Origin: Clostridiales bacterium
Lineage (GTDB): Bacteria > Bacillota > Clostridia > Oscillospirales > Oscillospiraceae
Direction: 5' to 3'
Assembly (NCBI GenBank): GCA_019418625.1
Contig: DYBL01000044.1
Coordinates: 1-7,084, forward strand
DNA length: 7,084 nt
Under the pieces are notes generated by a model, which worked only from the letters and a program-made list of their open reading frames with translations, was not told where the DNA came from and ran no database searches. Below are positions 1-5,795 of this stretch, piece by piece. The translations under genes and the position numbers were made by a program. How positions within the stretch are numbered: the first letter of the stretch is position 1; every line of letters starts with the position of its first letter.

Positions 1-483
1 CCGCCGCTCTTCCCGGGCGGCCAGGGTGCGGCCGGCAGCCTGCATGCTGCGGGTCATGTGCCCCGTGCCGATGAGCACGGCGCCGTCCACCTGGCCGGGG
101 CAGCGGATCAGATCCGTCCGGGCCAGGAAGGAGCCCATGGAGTGACCCAGAAGGATATAGGGGATGCCGGGGAAGCGGGCGAGGATATGCTCCCGGCACA
201 CCCGCAGGTCCTCCGCCGCCCACACCCAGCTGCCCCGGGGGCCGAAGTACAGCCGGGGCGCACCGGGCAGAATGGAGGCTCCGTGCCCCAGGTGGTCGTG
301 TCCCGCCACCGCAAAGCCGTGCTCTGTGAGGAAGCGGGCCAGGGGCTCGTAGCGGCCGATGTGCTCCGCCACGCCGTGACTGAGCTGCACCACGCCCACC
401 GGCGCCGTCTCCGGCTCCCACACCACCGCGTGGATGGGGGTCTTGCCGTCGGCGGAGAGAAAGGTAAATTTGCTGCGCACCAT
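1..483 (-). CDS. alpha/beta hydrolase, lysophospholipase / monoacylglycerol lipase-like (N-terminal part, runs off the left edge)
   Basis: The first 161 residues are present, with no stop before the edge, so the C-terminal half, including the expected catalytic Asp and His, lies outside the window. The fold is recognised from LSHGVAEHIGRY (residues 34-45, oxyanion-hole region), GHDHLGHG (61-68) and the nucleophile elbow GHSMG (113-117) with Ser115. These are typical of the serine aminopeptidase S33/Hydrolase_4 group that includes lysophospholipases and monoacylglycerol lipases. No signal peptide is visible, so it is probably cytoplasmic. The ATG at 483 is chosen because GGAGGT (499-494) precedes it at a good distance. 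It is divergent from glpK across 131 bp. A role in releasing glycerol from acylglycerols is inferred from family and neighbour; the substrate cannot be read from the sequence. Other S33 esterases remain possible. Confidence 0.88.
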   Translation of the reverse strand, partial: MVRSKFTFLSADGKTPIHAVVWEPETAPVGVVQLSHGVAEHIGRYEPLARFLTEHGFAVAGHDHLGHGASILPGAPRLYFGPRGSWVWAAEDLRVCREHILARFPGIPYILLGHSMGSFLARTDLIRCPGQVDGAVLIGTGHMTRSMQAAGRTLAAREERR

Positions 484-511
484 GGAAATACGCACCTCCG
501 TATGCTATAAT
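483..511 (+). promoter_or_regulatory. promoter for glpK (extended -10, overlaps the hydrolase start)
   Basis: A perfect TATAAT (506-511) is preceded by TGC (503-505), giving an extended -10. TGGAAA (483-488) lies 17 bp upstream and matches the -35 consensus at four of six positions. The predicted start near 518 leaves a leader of about 97 nt before glpK. The -35 overlaps the hydrolase ATG, and the hydrolase ribosome site lies inside the spacer, so the two genes probably interfere with each other's expression. Confidence 0.6.
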
Positions 512-523
512 TTCTTCATCAGC

Positions 524-532
524 ATCATAGCA
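524..532 (-). promoter_or_regulatory. extended -10 promoter for the leftward hydrolase
   Basis: On the minus strand TGCTATGAT reads as an extended -10 (TGC followed by TATGAT). The predicted start near 517 would give a leader of about 34 nt containing the GGAGG site. No good -35 hexamer is present at 16-18 bp, which fits an extended -10 promoter. Its transcript crosses the glpK promoter. Confidence 0.5.
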
Positions 533-553
533 CAGCCGTCCGGGAAAAGCCAG

Positions 554-568
554 ATGAAACCGGTCGCT
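554..568 (+). promoter_or_regulatory. candidate CcpA binding site (cre)
   Basis: ATGAAACCGGTCGCT matches every defined position of the Firmicutes cre consensus WTGNAANCGNWNNCW. It lies about 37-51 nt downstream of the predicted glpK start, a roadblock position. It also lies just upstream of the leftward hydrolase -10, near where its -35 would be. Catabolite repression of glycerol genes through CcpA is known in Bacillus; its use here is inferred. A chance match in this GC-rich DNA is possible but unlikely within a 131-bp gap. Confidence 0.55.
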
Positions 569-597
569 TCGGGGCGGACGGCAGGCAGACCGAAGCG
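565..597 (+). promoter_or_regulatory. leader hairpin directly upstream of the glpK ribosome site
   Basis: CGCTTCGG (565-572) and CCGAAGCG (590-597) form an 8-bp perfect stem with a 17-nt loop, extended by one G-U pair. The stem ends where the ribosome site GGGGAAGGAG (597-606) begins. No T-run follows, so it is not a terminator. It could tune translation or RNA stability. The left arm overlaps the end of the candidate cre. Confidence 0.45.
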
Positions 598-614
598 GGG
601 AAGGAGCGCGTTCC

Positions 615-2126
615 ATGGAAACTTATGTGATGGCGCTGGATCAGGGCACCACCAGCTCCCGGGCCATTTTGTTCAACCGCACAGGCGGCATCGTCTCCCG
701 GGCCCAGAGGCCCTTCCGGCAGATCTATCCCAAGCCCGGCTGGGTGGAGCACGACCCCATGGAGATCTGGGCCACGGAGCGCCAGTCCATGGCCGAGGCG
801 GTGGACGCCGCCCATATCGACCCCAAGCGCATCGCCGCCATCGGCATTACCAACCAGCGGGAGACCACCGTGGTGTGGGACGCCCGGACGGGAGAGCCGG
901 TCTATAACGCCATCGTCTGGCAGTGCCGCCGGACGGCGCCCATCTGCGACCGCCTCCGCGCCGACGGACTGGAGGAGACGGTGACGGAAAAGACGGGACT
1001 GCTGCTGGACGCCTACTTCTCCGGCACGAAGCTCCGCTGGCTTTTGGACACGGTGCCGGGCCTGCGGCGCCGGGCGGAAGCGGGAGAGCTTCGCTGCGGC
1101 ACGGTGGACAGCTGGCTCATCTGGAATTTGACGGGCGGCAGGGTCCATGTGACGGACTACTCCAACGCCTCCCGCACCATGCTCTTCAATATCCATACCC
1201 TCACCTGGGACGCCGATCTCTGCCGCGCGCTGGACATTCCCATGAGCCTGCTGCCCCAGCCGGTGCCCAACTGCCAGGAATATGGCCGCGTGGCGGAGAA
1301 CCTGCCGGGACTGGAGGCCCTGGCCGGCATCCCCATCTGCGGCAGTGCCGGAGACCAGCCGGCGGCCCTGTTCGGTCAGGCGTGCTTTGCTCCCGGACAG
1401 GCCAAAAATACATACGGCACCGGGTGCTTCACCCTCATGAACGTGGGAAATGTGCCGGTGCGGTCCAAAAACGGACTGGTCACCTCCGTGGGCTGGTCCT
1501 GGAAGGGGGAGACCACCTATGCCCTGGAGGGGAGCGTATTCAATGCCGGCAGTGCCATCCAGTGGCTGCGGGATGAGCTGGGACTTATCCAAAACGCACC
1601 GGAGTGCGACAGGCTGGCCGAGAGCGTACCGGACAGCGGCGGCGTGGTGGTGGTGCCCGCGTTCACGGGCCTTGGGGCCCCTTACTGGGACATGTATGCC
1701 CGGGGCACCATCGTGGGCCTCACCCGGGGCACCACCCGTGCCCACATCGCCCGGGCCGTGCTGGAGTCCATCGCCTTCCAGGTGACGGATCTGGTGCGGG
1801 CCATGAACGAGGACGCCCCTTGTCCCATCACCGTGCTGCGGGTGGACGGCGGTGCCTCCGTCAGCGACATCATGATGCAGATCCAGGCGGATCTGCTGCG
1901 CATCGGCGTGGACCGGCCGGACCAGGTGGAGACCACCGCCTTCGGCGCGGCGGCCATGGCGGGCCTTTCTGCCGGTGTCTGGAGCGGAATGGAGGAGCTG
2001 GAGGGCCTGCGCCACAGCCAGTGCGTGTTCCGCCCCCTGCGGGATGAGGCGGCCTGCGCCGCGGACTATGCCCGCTGGCGCAGGGCAGTGGACCGTTCCC
2101 GGAGCTGGATTGAAAACGAACTGTAA
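615..2126 (+). CDS. glpK: glycerol kinase
   Basis: ATP-dependent phosphorylation of glycerol to sn-glycerol-3-phosphate in the cytoplasm. The 503-residue length is normal for this FGGY-family kinase. Visible motifs are the ATP-site DQGTTSSRA (9-17), ITNQRETT (78-85), GTVDSWLIWNLTGG (162-175), AGDQ (245-248), NTYGTGCF (265-272), TGLGAPYWD (351-359) and LRVDGGAS (408-415). Glycerol contacts known from E. coli GlpK are all conserved: Arg82, Glu83, Trp102, Tyr134, Asp247 (catalytic base), Gln248 and Phe309. The usual GDQQAALFG is GDQPAALFG here. The regulatory loop (about 211-246) contains no histidine, so the HPr-phosphorylated His of Bacillus and Enterococcus enzymes is missing. The ATG at 615 follows AAGGAG (601-606) with 8-nt spacing. 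No glpF, glpD or glpO lies beside it; the divergent neighbour is a lipase-like hydrolase. Confidence 0.97.
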   Translation: METYVMALDQGTTSSRAILFNRTGGIVSRAQRPFRQIYPKPGWVEHDPMEIWATERQSMAEAVDAAHIDPKRIAAIGITNQRETTVVWDARTGEPVYNAIVWQCRRTAPICDRLRADGLEETVTEKTGLLLDAYFSGTKLRWLLDTVPGLRRRAEAGELRCGTVDSWLIWNLTGGRVHVTDYSNASRTMLFNIHTLTWDADLCRALDIPMSLLPQPVPNCQEYGRVAENLPGLEALAGIPICGSAGDQPAALFGQACFAPGQAKNTYGTGCFTLMNVGNVPVRSKNGLVTSVGWSWKGETTYALEGSVFNAGSAIQWLRDELGLIQNAPECDRLAESVPDSGGVVVVPAFTGLGAPYWDMYARGTIVGLTRGTTRAHIARAVLESIAFQVTDLVRAMNEDAPCPITVLRVDGGASVSDIMMQIQADLLRIGVDRPDQVETTAFGAAAMAGLSAGVWSGMEELEGLRHSQCVFRPLRDEAACAADYARWRRAVDRSRSWIENEL

Positions 2127-2144
2127 ACTTCCGGGAATTTTGTT
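2095..2144 (+). terminator. possible glpK terminator, overlapping the 3' end of the gene
   Basis: The arms at 2095-2104 and 2129-2138 pair over about 10 positions, with TTCCCGGA matching TCCGGGAA and wobble pairs at both ends. They enclose a 24-nt loop that contains the glpK stop codon, and TTTTGTT follows. The loop is long and the T-run short, so it is weak or may not act. Confidence 0.35.
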
Positions 2145-2171
2145 GCGTTTCCCGCGCATCTGGGGTATACT
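2143..2171 (+). promoter_or_regulatory. promoter for the zinc-ribbon protein gene
   Basis: TTGCGT (2143-2148) and TATACT (2166-2171) are separated by exactly 17 bp. The predicted start near 2178 gives a leader of about 56 nt. The -35 matches the consensus at three of six positions and the -10 at five of six. Confidence 0.6.
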
Positions 2172-2233
2172 GACCACAAAGCAGGCAGATTCCCAATCAA
2201 ACATGGATGGTATTAACGGAAGGGAGTTTTAGT

Positions 2234-2608
2234 ATGGCATTTTTCGATGAGTTTACCAAAAAGGCGAAGGACGTTGCTTATCTGGCCGCCGACAAGGCCA
2301 AGGACGCCGCGGAGCTGACCAAGATCAGCGTTGCCATCGCCGGCGAACAAAAGGAGATCGACAAGAATTACCGCACCATCGGCGAGTGGTTCGTCAGCGA
2401 GTATGAGGGCGAGATCCCTGATGCTGTGCGGCAGCTGGTGGAGGCGGTGAACGCCAGCAAGGCCAAGATCGCCGAGCTGGAGGCCAGCAAGCCCGCCAAG
2501 GACGAGGCTGCCTGTGAGGAGCCCCCTGCCCAGGGCAAGAAATGCCCCATCTGCGGCGCGGAGTCTGACAGCAAGTTCTGCCCCCAGTGCGGCGCACCCA
2601 TGGACTGA
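2234..2608 (+). CDS. small helical protein with C-terminal zinc ribbon
   Basis: 124 residues. Residues 1-88 are charged and helix-rich (repeated Lys/Ala/Glu/Asp), probably amphipathic or coiled-coil, followed by a Glu/Pro-rich linker (about 89-102). The C-terminal zinc ribbon has Cys104, Cys107, Cys116 and Cys119 in the pattern CPIC-x8-CPQC. No signal peptide or membrane segment is visible. Similar stand-alone zinc-ribbon proteins are common in Clostridia, and I know of no established function. An in-frame ATG at 2207 would add nine residues, but the ribosome site AGGGAG (2221-2226) sits 7 nt before the ATG at 2234, which I therefore prefer. With its own promoter and a strong terminator it is a one-gene transcript. 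Confidence 0.85.
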   Translation: MAFFDEFTKKAKDVAYLAADKAKDAAELTKISVAIAGEQKEIDKNYRTIGEWFVSEYEGEIPDAVRQLVEAVNASKAKIAELEASKPAKDEAACEEPPAQGKKCPICGAESDSKFCPQCGAPMD

Positions 2609-2616
2609 GTATGCAG

Positions 2617-2653
2617 AAAAAAGGACCGGCTCATTTGAGCCGGTCCTTTTTTT
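2617..2653 (+). terminator. strong intrinsic terminator after the zinc-ribbon gene
   Basis: GGACCGGCTCA (2623-2633) pairs perfectly with TGAGCCGGTCC (2636-2646). Six A precede and seven T (2647-2653) follow, so it can also stop transcription from the other strand. Confidence 0.95.
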
Positions 2654-2662
2654 GGAAAAATG

Positions 2663-2691
2663 TTGCAAACCGGCGGGGGGTGTGCTATGTT
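2663..2691 (+). promoter_or_regulatory. promoter for the permease gene
   Basis: TTGCAA (2663-2668), a 17-bp spacer, then TATGTT (2686-2691) preceded by TGC (2683-2685), an extended -10. The predicted start is near 2698, giving a leader of about 29 nt. The spacer contains a run of six G (2675-2680). Confidence 0.65.
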
Positions 2692-2726
2692 GTTAGGCGG
2701 ACTTTACGGACGGCAGGAGAGAGATC

Positions 2727-3836
2727 ATGGGAAAAAGAGCCTGGGAATTTTTCAAAAGTGAAACGGTTTTGTGCGTGGCGGCGCTGTGCGCCGTCATTAC
2801 TATGTTCTTAGTACCGCCGGATGCGGCGTACATGGGGTATATCGATGTAAGGGTGCTGTGCCTGCTGCTGTGCCTGATGGCCGTGGTGGCGGGCTTCCAG
2901 TCCTGCGGGGTGTTTGAGGTGCTCTCACAGCGGCTTTTGAGCCGCTTTGGCGGGCGTGGCCTGGGCGTGGCGCTGGTGCTGCTGCCCTTTTTTACCTCCA
3001 TGGCAGTCACCAACGATGTGGCGCTCATCACCTTCGTGCCCTTCACGCTGTTGGTGCTGGAGGAGCTGGGCTGTGAAAACCGGGCTGTGGGCGTGCTGGT
3101 GCTGCAGACCATGGCGGCAAACCTTGGCAGTATGGCAACGCCCGTGGGAAATCCGCAGAACCTCTATCTCTATGCGGCCTATGACATGACCGCCGGGACA
3201 TTCTTCTCCGTCATGCTTCCTCTGACAGCCCTGAGCTTTTTGGGACTGACGGCAGCGGCGGCGTTCGTGCTTCCCCGGGATCTGGCCCGGCCGCATCTGG
3301 AGCCGCGCCGGATGCAAAACCCCAAAAAGCTCACCACGTATGGGGTGCTGTTCGCCCTGTGCCTTTTGACGGTGTTCCGCCTGCTGCCCTACGGACTTTT
3401 GACGGTGGGCATGCTGGCGGCCCTGGCGGTGGTGGAGCCGAAGCTCCTGAAAAAGCTGGACATCGGTCTTTTGGCCACCTTCGTGTGCTTCTTTGTGGTG
3501 TCCGGCAATCTGGGCAGGATGGACGCGGTGCGCACGGTACTGGAGGCGCTGCTCCAGCGCAGCACCATGGGTACGGCGGCGCTTGCCAGTCAGGTCATCA
3601 GCAATGTGCCTGCGGCGGTGCTGCTCTCTGCCTTTACGGAGGACGGGGCGGGGCTTCTGCGTGGCACCAACATCGGCGGATTGGGTACGCCGGTGGCATC
3701 CCTTGCCAGCCTCATCACCCTGAAGTACTATTTCAAATGGCCATATGCCCGGCGGGGGAGATACCTGGCCGTGTTCCTGGGGGCCAACTTCCTGGGACTT
3801 ATCGTGCTGCTGGCCGCGGCATCGCTGCTTGCTTAA
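2727..3836 (+). CDS. ion-transporter-superfamily permease (SLC13 / CitMHS / ArsB-NhaD-like)
   Basis: A 369-residue integral membrane protein with about ten to twelve hydrophobic segments (for example 12-29, 42-58, 95-112, 158-182, 202-237, 246-262, 346-368). Two halves carry matching signatures. In the first, TND at 95-97 is followed by ANLGSMATPVGNPQN (131-145). In the second, SNV at 292-294 is followed by GTNIGGLGTPVASL (313-326). Such paired re-entrant motifs are typical of secondary transporters that move dicarboxylates, citrate, arsenite or Na+/H+. The exact substrate cannot be told. No ars or citrate genes are adjacent. Four hundred or more residues is more common in the family, so this is a compact member, but both halves look intact. 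The ATG at 2727 follows AGGAGA (2715-2720). It is a one-gene transcript with its own promoter and terminator. Confidence 0.85.
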   Translation: MGKRAWEFFKSETVLCVAALCAVITMFLVPPDAAYMGYIDVRVLCLLLCLMAVVAGFQSCGVFEVLSQRLLSRFGGRGLGVALVLLPFFTSMAVTNDVALITFVPFTLLVLEELGCENRAVGVLVLQTMAANLGSMATPVGNPQNLYLYAAYDMTAGTFFSVMLPLTALSFLGLTAAAAFVLPRDLARPHLEPRRMQNPKKLTTYGVLFALCLLTVFRLLPYGLLTVGMLAALAVVEPKLLKKLDIGLLATFVCFFVVSGNLGRMDAVRTVLEALLQRSTMGTAALASQVISNVPAAVLLSAFTEDGAGLLRGTNIGGLGTPVASLASLITLKYYFKWPYARRGRYLAVFLGANFLGLIVLLAAASLLA

Positions 3837-3840
3837 ATGA

Positions 3841-3878
3841 AAAGTGCCATGGAAACTCAGTTTCCATGGCACTTTTTT
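3841..3878. terminator. bidirectional terminator between convergent genes
   Basis: A 14-bp perfect stem (3843-3856 with 3860-3873) has a 3-nt loop. TTTTTT (3873-3878) follows on the plus strand and a T-rich stretch (TTTTCATTT) on the minus strand. It serves the permease from the left and the YgjP-like operon from the right, and it abuts the stop codon of the latter (3880-3878). Confidence 0.95.
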
Positions 3879-4429
3879 CACGGCAGCAGGGCCCGGCGTG
3901 CCCGGTAGTCGGGGAGGAAACCCTCCAGCAGGGCATAAAACCGGGGGCCGTGATTCTTTTCTTTGATGTGGCAAAGCTCGTGGACCACCACGGCCTCCAC
4001 AGCCCGGGGAGGATAATCCGCAAGAAAACAGGAAAAGCAAAGGCTGTTTTTCCCGCTGCAGCTTCCGTAGCGGGTGCGGGCGGCGGTGATCTTCACGCCG
4101 GTGGGCACCAGTCCGGTGCGGCGGCTCCATAGCTCCACCATGGGCAGGATCTGCTTCGCTGCCCGGGCTTTCAGGGCGGCCAGCTCCGCGGCGGTGGGCT
4201 CCGGACGGGGCGGGCGCTGCCGCTGCCGCTCCAGCTGTCGGGCGATCCAGCCGGACTTTTCCCGGACAAACCGGCGGATGGCGGATTCTGCCAGAAACCG
4301 CGGCGCGCGCACCACCACCCGGCCCTCCCGGGTCACCTGAAGGGAGAGGGTCTTGCGGTCGGAGCGGATGAGCGCATAGGGAGGGAGACTGCCGGAAGCG
4401 GCGGCCTCCGGAGAGGTCGGCGTGCTCAC
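3878..4429 (-). CDS. YgjP-like (DUF45) HExxH metal-dependent hydrolase
   Basis: 183 residues. The signature HELCHIKEKNH places His150, Glu151, His154 and His160 as the metal site. RYGSCS (120-125) and PDYRARRALL (173-182) correspond to the family's RWGSC and PDYxxRR motifs. The N-terminal part (about 16-62) is the usual beta-rich region ending in a helix with EKSGWI. It resembles the short E. coli YgjP-type version, not the longer form of roughly 230 residues. The family is annotated both as a zinc metalloprotease and as a UTP pyrophosphatase (YgjP), so its reaction here is open. It starts with GTG at 4429, overlapping the upstream HD gene stop by the tetranucleotide GTGA. Only a distant GAGG is seen before the GTG, so translation is probably coupled. 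It is the last gene of the leftward operon. Confidence 0.88.
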   Translation of the reverse strand: MSTPTSPEAAASGSLPPYALIRSDRKTLSLQVTREGRVVVRAPRFLAESAIRRFVREKSGWIARQLERQRQRPPRPEPTAAELAALKARAAKQILPMVELWSRRTGLVPTGVKITAARTRYGSCSGKNSLCFSCFLADYPPRAVEAVVVHELCHIKEKNHGPRFYALLEGFLPDYRARRALLP

Positions 4430-5010
4430 AGGGCTGCCATGGCCTCGTTCACGGAATCCTCGCAGGAGCGCATGGCCAGGATGGTTTTCTCCAGCAGCTC
4501 GTCCAGCGTCCAGCCCAGGCGCTCGGCGCCCTCCCGGATCACATCCCGGGAACAGCCGGCGGCGAACTTCTTGTCCTTGAATTTCTTCTTGAGGGAGCTG
4601 AGCTCCATGTCCTGGCAGCTCTTGCTGGGCCGCATGCGGGCGGCGGCGCCGATGAGGCCCGTCAGCTCGTCGGCGGCGAAGAGCACCTTCTCCATTTCAG
4701 CGGTGGGCTCCACGTCGGAGCACAGGCCGTAGCCGTGGCTGCACACTGCGTGGATGAACTCGTCGCTGCATCCGATCTCAGCGAGCAGCTCCGGCGCCTT
4801 TTTGCAGTGCTCCTCCGGCCACTTTTCAAAGTCCACGTCGTGGAGAAGGCCCACGGTGGCCCAGAAATCCGCCTCGTCGGCGTGGCCAAGCTCCGCGGCG
4901 TACCAGCGCATGACGCCCTCCACGGTCAGGGCGTGCTGGATGTGGAAGGGCTCGGCGTTGTACTTTTTCAAAAGCGCCAGGGCGGAAGAACGGTCGGGAC
5001 ATGCTTTCAT
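4426..5010 (-). CDS. HD-superfamily hydrolase (COG2316-like)
   Basis: 194 residues, cytoplasmic. The metal-binding HD residues are visible in order: His26 (HALTVEG, 26-32), His57-Asp58 (GLLHDVDFE, 54-62), His87 and His92 (HAVCSHGYG, 87-95) and Asp114 (AADELTGLI, 112-120). This His...HisAsp...His...His...Asp arrangement suggests a phosphohydrolase with one or two metals. HD proteins of this kind act on nucleotides or other phosphate esters; the substrate is unknown. The lysine-rich stretch SSLKKKFKDKKFA (138-150) is a usual part of this group as I recall it. The ATG at 5010 follows AAGGAG (5024-5019) at 8 nt. It begins 39 bp after the DUF2461 stop and overlaps the YgjP-like start by 4 bp, so the three probably share a transcript. 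Confidence 0.88.
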   Translation of the reverse strand: MKACPDRSSALALLKKYNAEPFHIQHALTVEGVMRWYAAELGHADEADFWATVGLLHDVDFEKWPEEHCKKAPELLAEIGCSDEFIHAVCSHGYGLCSDVEPTAEMEKVLFAADELTGLIGAAARMRPSKSCQDMELSSLKKKFKDKKFAAGCSRDVIREGAERLGWTLDELLEKTILAMRSCEDSVNEAMAAL

Positions 5011-5049
5011 GATAGTCGCTCCTTTGTAGAATTGATGGCAGATATCCGC

Positions 5050-5730
5050 TTACAGCTCCCTGGGATCGGGATCGCCGTCCAGGGTGACGAAGTAGTCGTA
5101 GTAGGGCAGCAGGAAGGAAAAACCCTGCTTCAGATGCTCCACGATGTCCCGGCAGAACAGCTCGTCCGTGAGCTTGTCCTGGTGGGTGATGGCAAAGGAC
5201 TTGGCCTGATACCAGGGGGCCAGTGCCGGGCGGGACGGAGCGGAGCGGGGACGCTTATAGTTTTCCGCCTCCAGGGAAAACTCCGTCTGGCGCTCCAGAT
5301 CGCGGGTCAGCCGCTCCATGGGTTTGGGATCCCGGTCCATGCGGGCGCGGAGCTTGGCCATGGTGAGGGGCCGCGCCATATAGTACCCCAGGCCGTAGCT
5401 CCAGCCGTCGGGGGTCAGCTCAAACCAGAAGGTGGGGTGAGCGGTCCATTGCTCGGCGGGCTGTTCCACGCAGAGCCACAGGTGGTCTTTGTAGGGCCCG
5501 CGGCCATGGAGCCGCCGGGCGTCCCGGTAGATGCGGGTCACCTTGCGGATGAGCCCCAGGTCCGGCCGCTGCTCGGCGAGAAAGTCATAGAGCTCGTCCG
5601 CCAGAGCGCACATGGGCTGATAGAATTGGGTGAGATAGGTCTGCTTGTGGGCTTCAAACCAGCTGCGCTCATTGTTGAAGCGGATGCCCCACATGAAGTC
5701 CACGGTCTCGTCGGTAAATCCGGTAAACAT
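5050..5730 (-). CDS. DUF2461 family protein (TIGR02453-like)
   Basis: 226 residues. The N-terminus (FTGFTDETVDFMWGIRFNNE, residues 2-21, then RSWFEAHKQTY) is the characteristic DUF2461 opening. The conserved central block RIYRDARRLHGRGPYKDHL (66-84) follows, then an aromatic-rich segment (100-117), as expected of the family. No signal peptide or membrane segment is visible. Function is not established for this family as far as I know. A longer reading from an ATG at 5757 would add nine residues, but AGGAGG (5740-5735) lies just before the ATG at 5730 and the family consensus begins there. The spacing of 4 nt is short. It appears to be the first gene of a leftward DUF2461-HD-YgjP operon; no clear promoter is seen in the 78-bp gap upstream, so read-through from the kinase gene is possible. 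Confidence 0.88.
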   Translation of the reverse strand: MFTGFTDETVDFMWGIRFNNERSWFEAHKQTYLTQFYQPMCALADELYDFLAEQRPDLGLIRKVTRIYRDARRLHGRGPYKDHLWLCVEQPAEQWTAHPTFWFELTPDGWSYGLGYYMARPLTMAKLRARMDRDPKPMERLTRDLERQTEFSLEAENYKRPRSAPSRPALAPWYQAKSFAITHQDKLTDELFCRDIVEHLKQGFSFLLPYYDYFVTLDGDPDPREL

Positions 5731-5763
5731 AGTGCCTCCTGAGAAGAATCGCCGCAACGCGGC

Positions 5764-5795
5764 AAGAAAGCCGGGGCGGGCATCTGCCCGCCCCG
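5764..5795 (-). terminator. GC-rich hairpin after the kinase gene, possibly a leaky terminator
   Basis: A 10-bp perfect stem (5772-5781 with 5786-5795) of almost only G and C has a 4-nt loop. On the minus strand it is followed by GCTTTCTTG, an interrupted T-run. A smaller 5-bp hairpin (5751-5763) comes next. It would end or weaken the kinase transcript before DUF2461. Confidence 0.5.

Noticed and set aside
58..510. 150-codon plus-strand frame over the hydrolase
   Set aside because: Shadow of the hydrolase, whose GHSMG elbow, start codon and ribosome site are clear on the minus strand.
610..622. Palindrome TTCCATGGAA centred on the glpK start codon, resembling the stem of the terminator at 3843-3873
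   Set aside because: It is too short to form a stable hairpin, and the likeness comes from a common CCATGG core; probably chance.
525..2204. 559-codon open frame on the minus strand opposite glpK
   Set aside because: It mirrors glpK almost exactly, its translation is rich in Gly, His, Pro and Arg with no recognisable domain, and glpK is unmistakable. It is a byproduct of GC-rich codon use.
2207..2233. Upstream ATG extending the zinc-ribbon protein by nine residues
   Set aside because: The ribosome site at 2221-2226 lies inside this extension and is well spaced for the ATG at 2234, not for 2207.
2925..4130. 401-codon minus-strand frame across the permease and the end of the YgjP-like gene
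   Set aside because: Low-complexity His/Gln/Arg-rich translation crossing a strong bidirectional terminator and two real genes; an antisense shadow.
4735..5742. 335-codon plus-strand frame opposite DUF2461 and the HD gene
   Set aside because: No domain is recognisable, and it covers two well-supported minus-strand genes and their ribosome sites.
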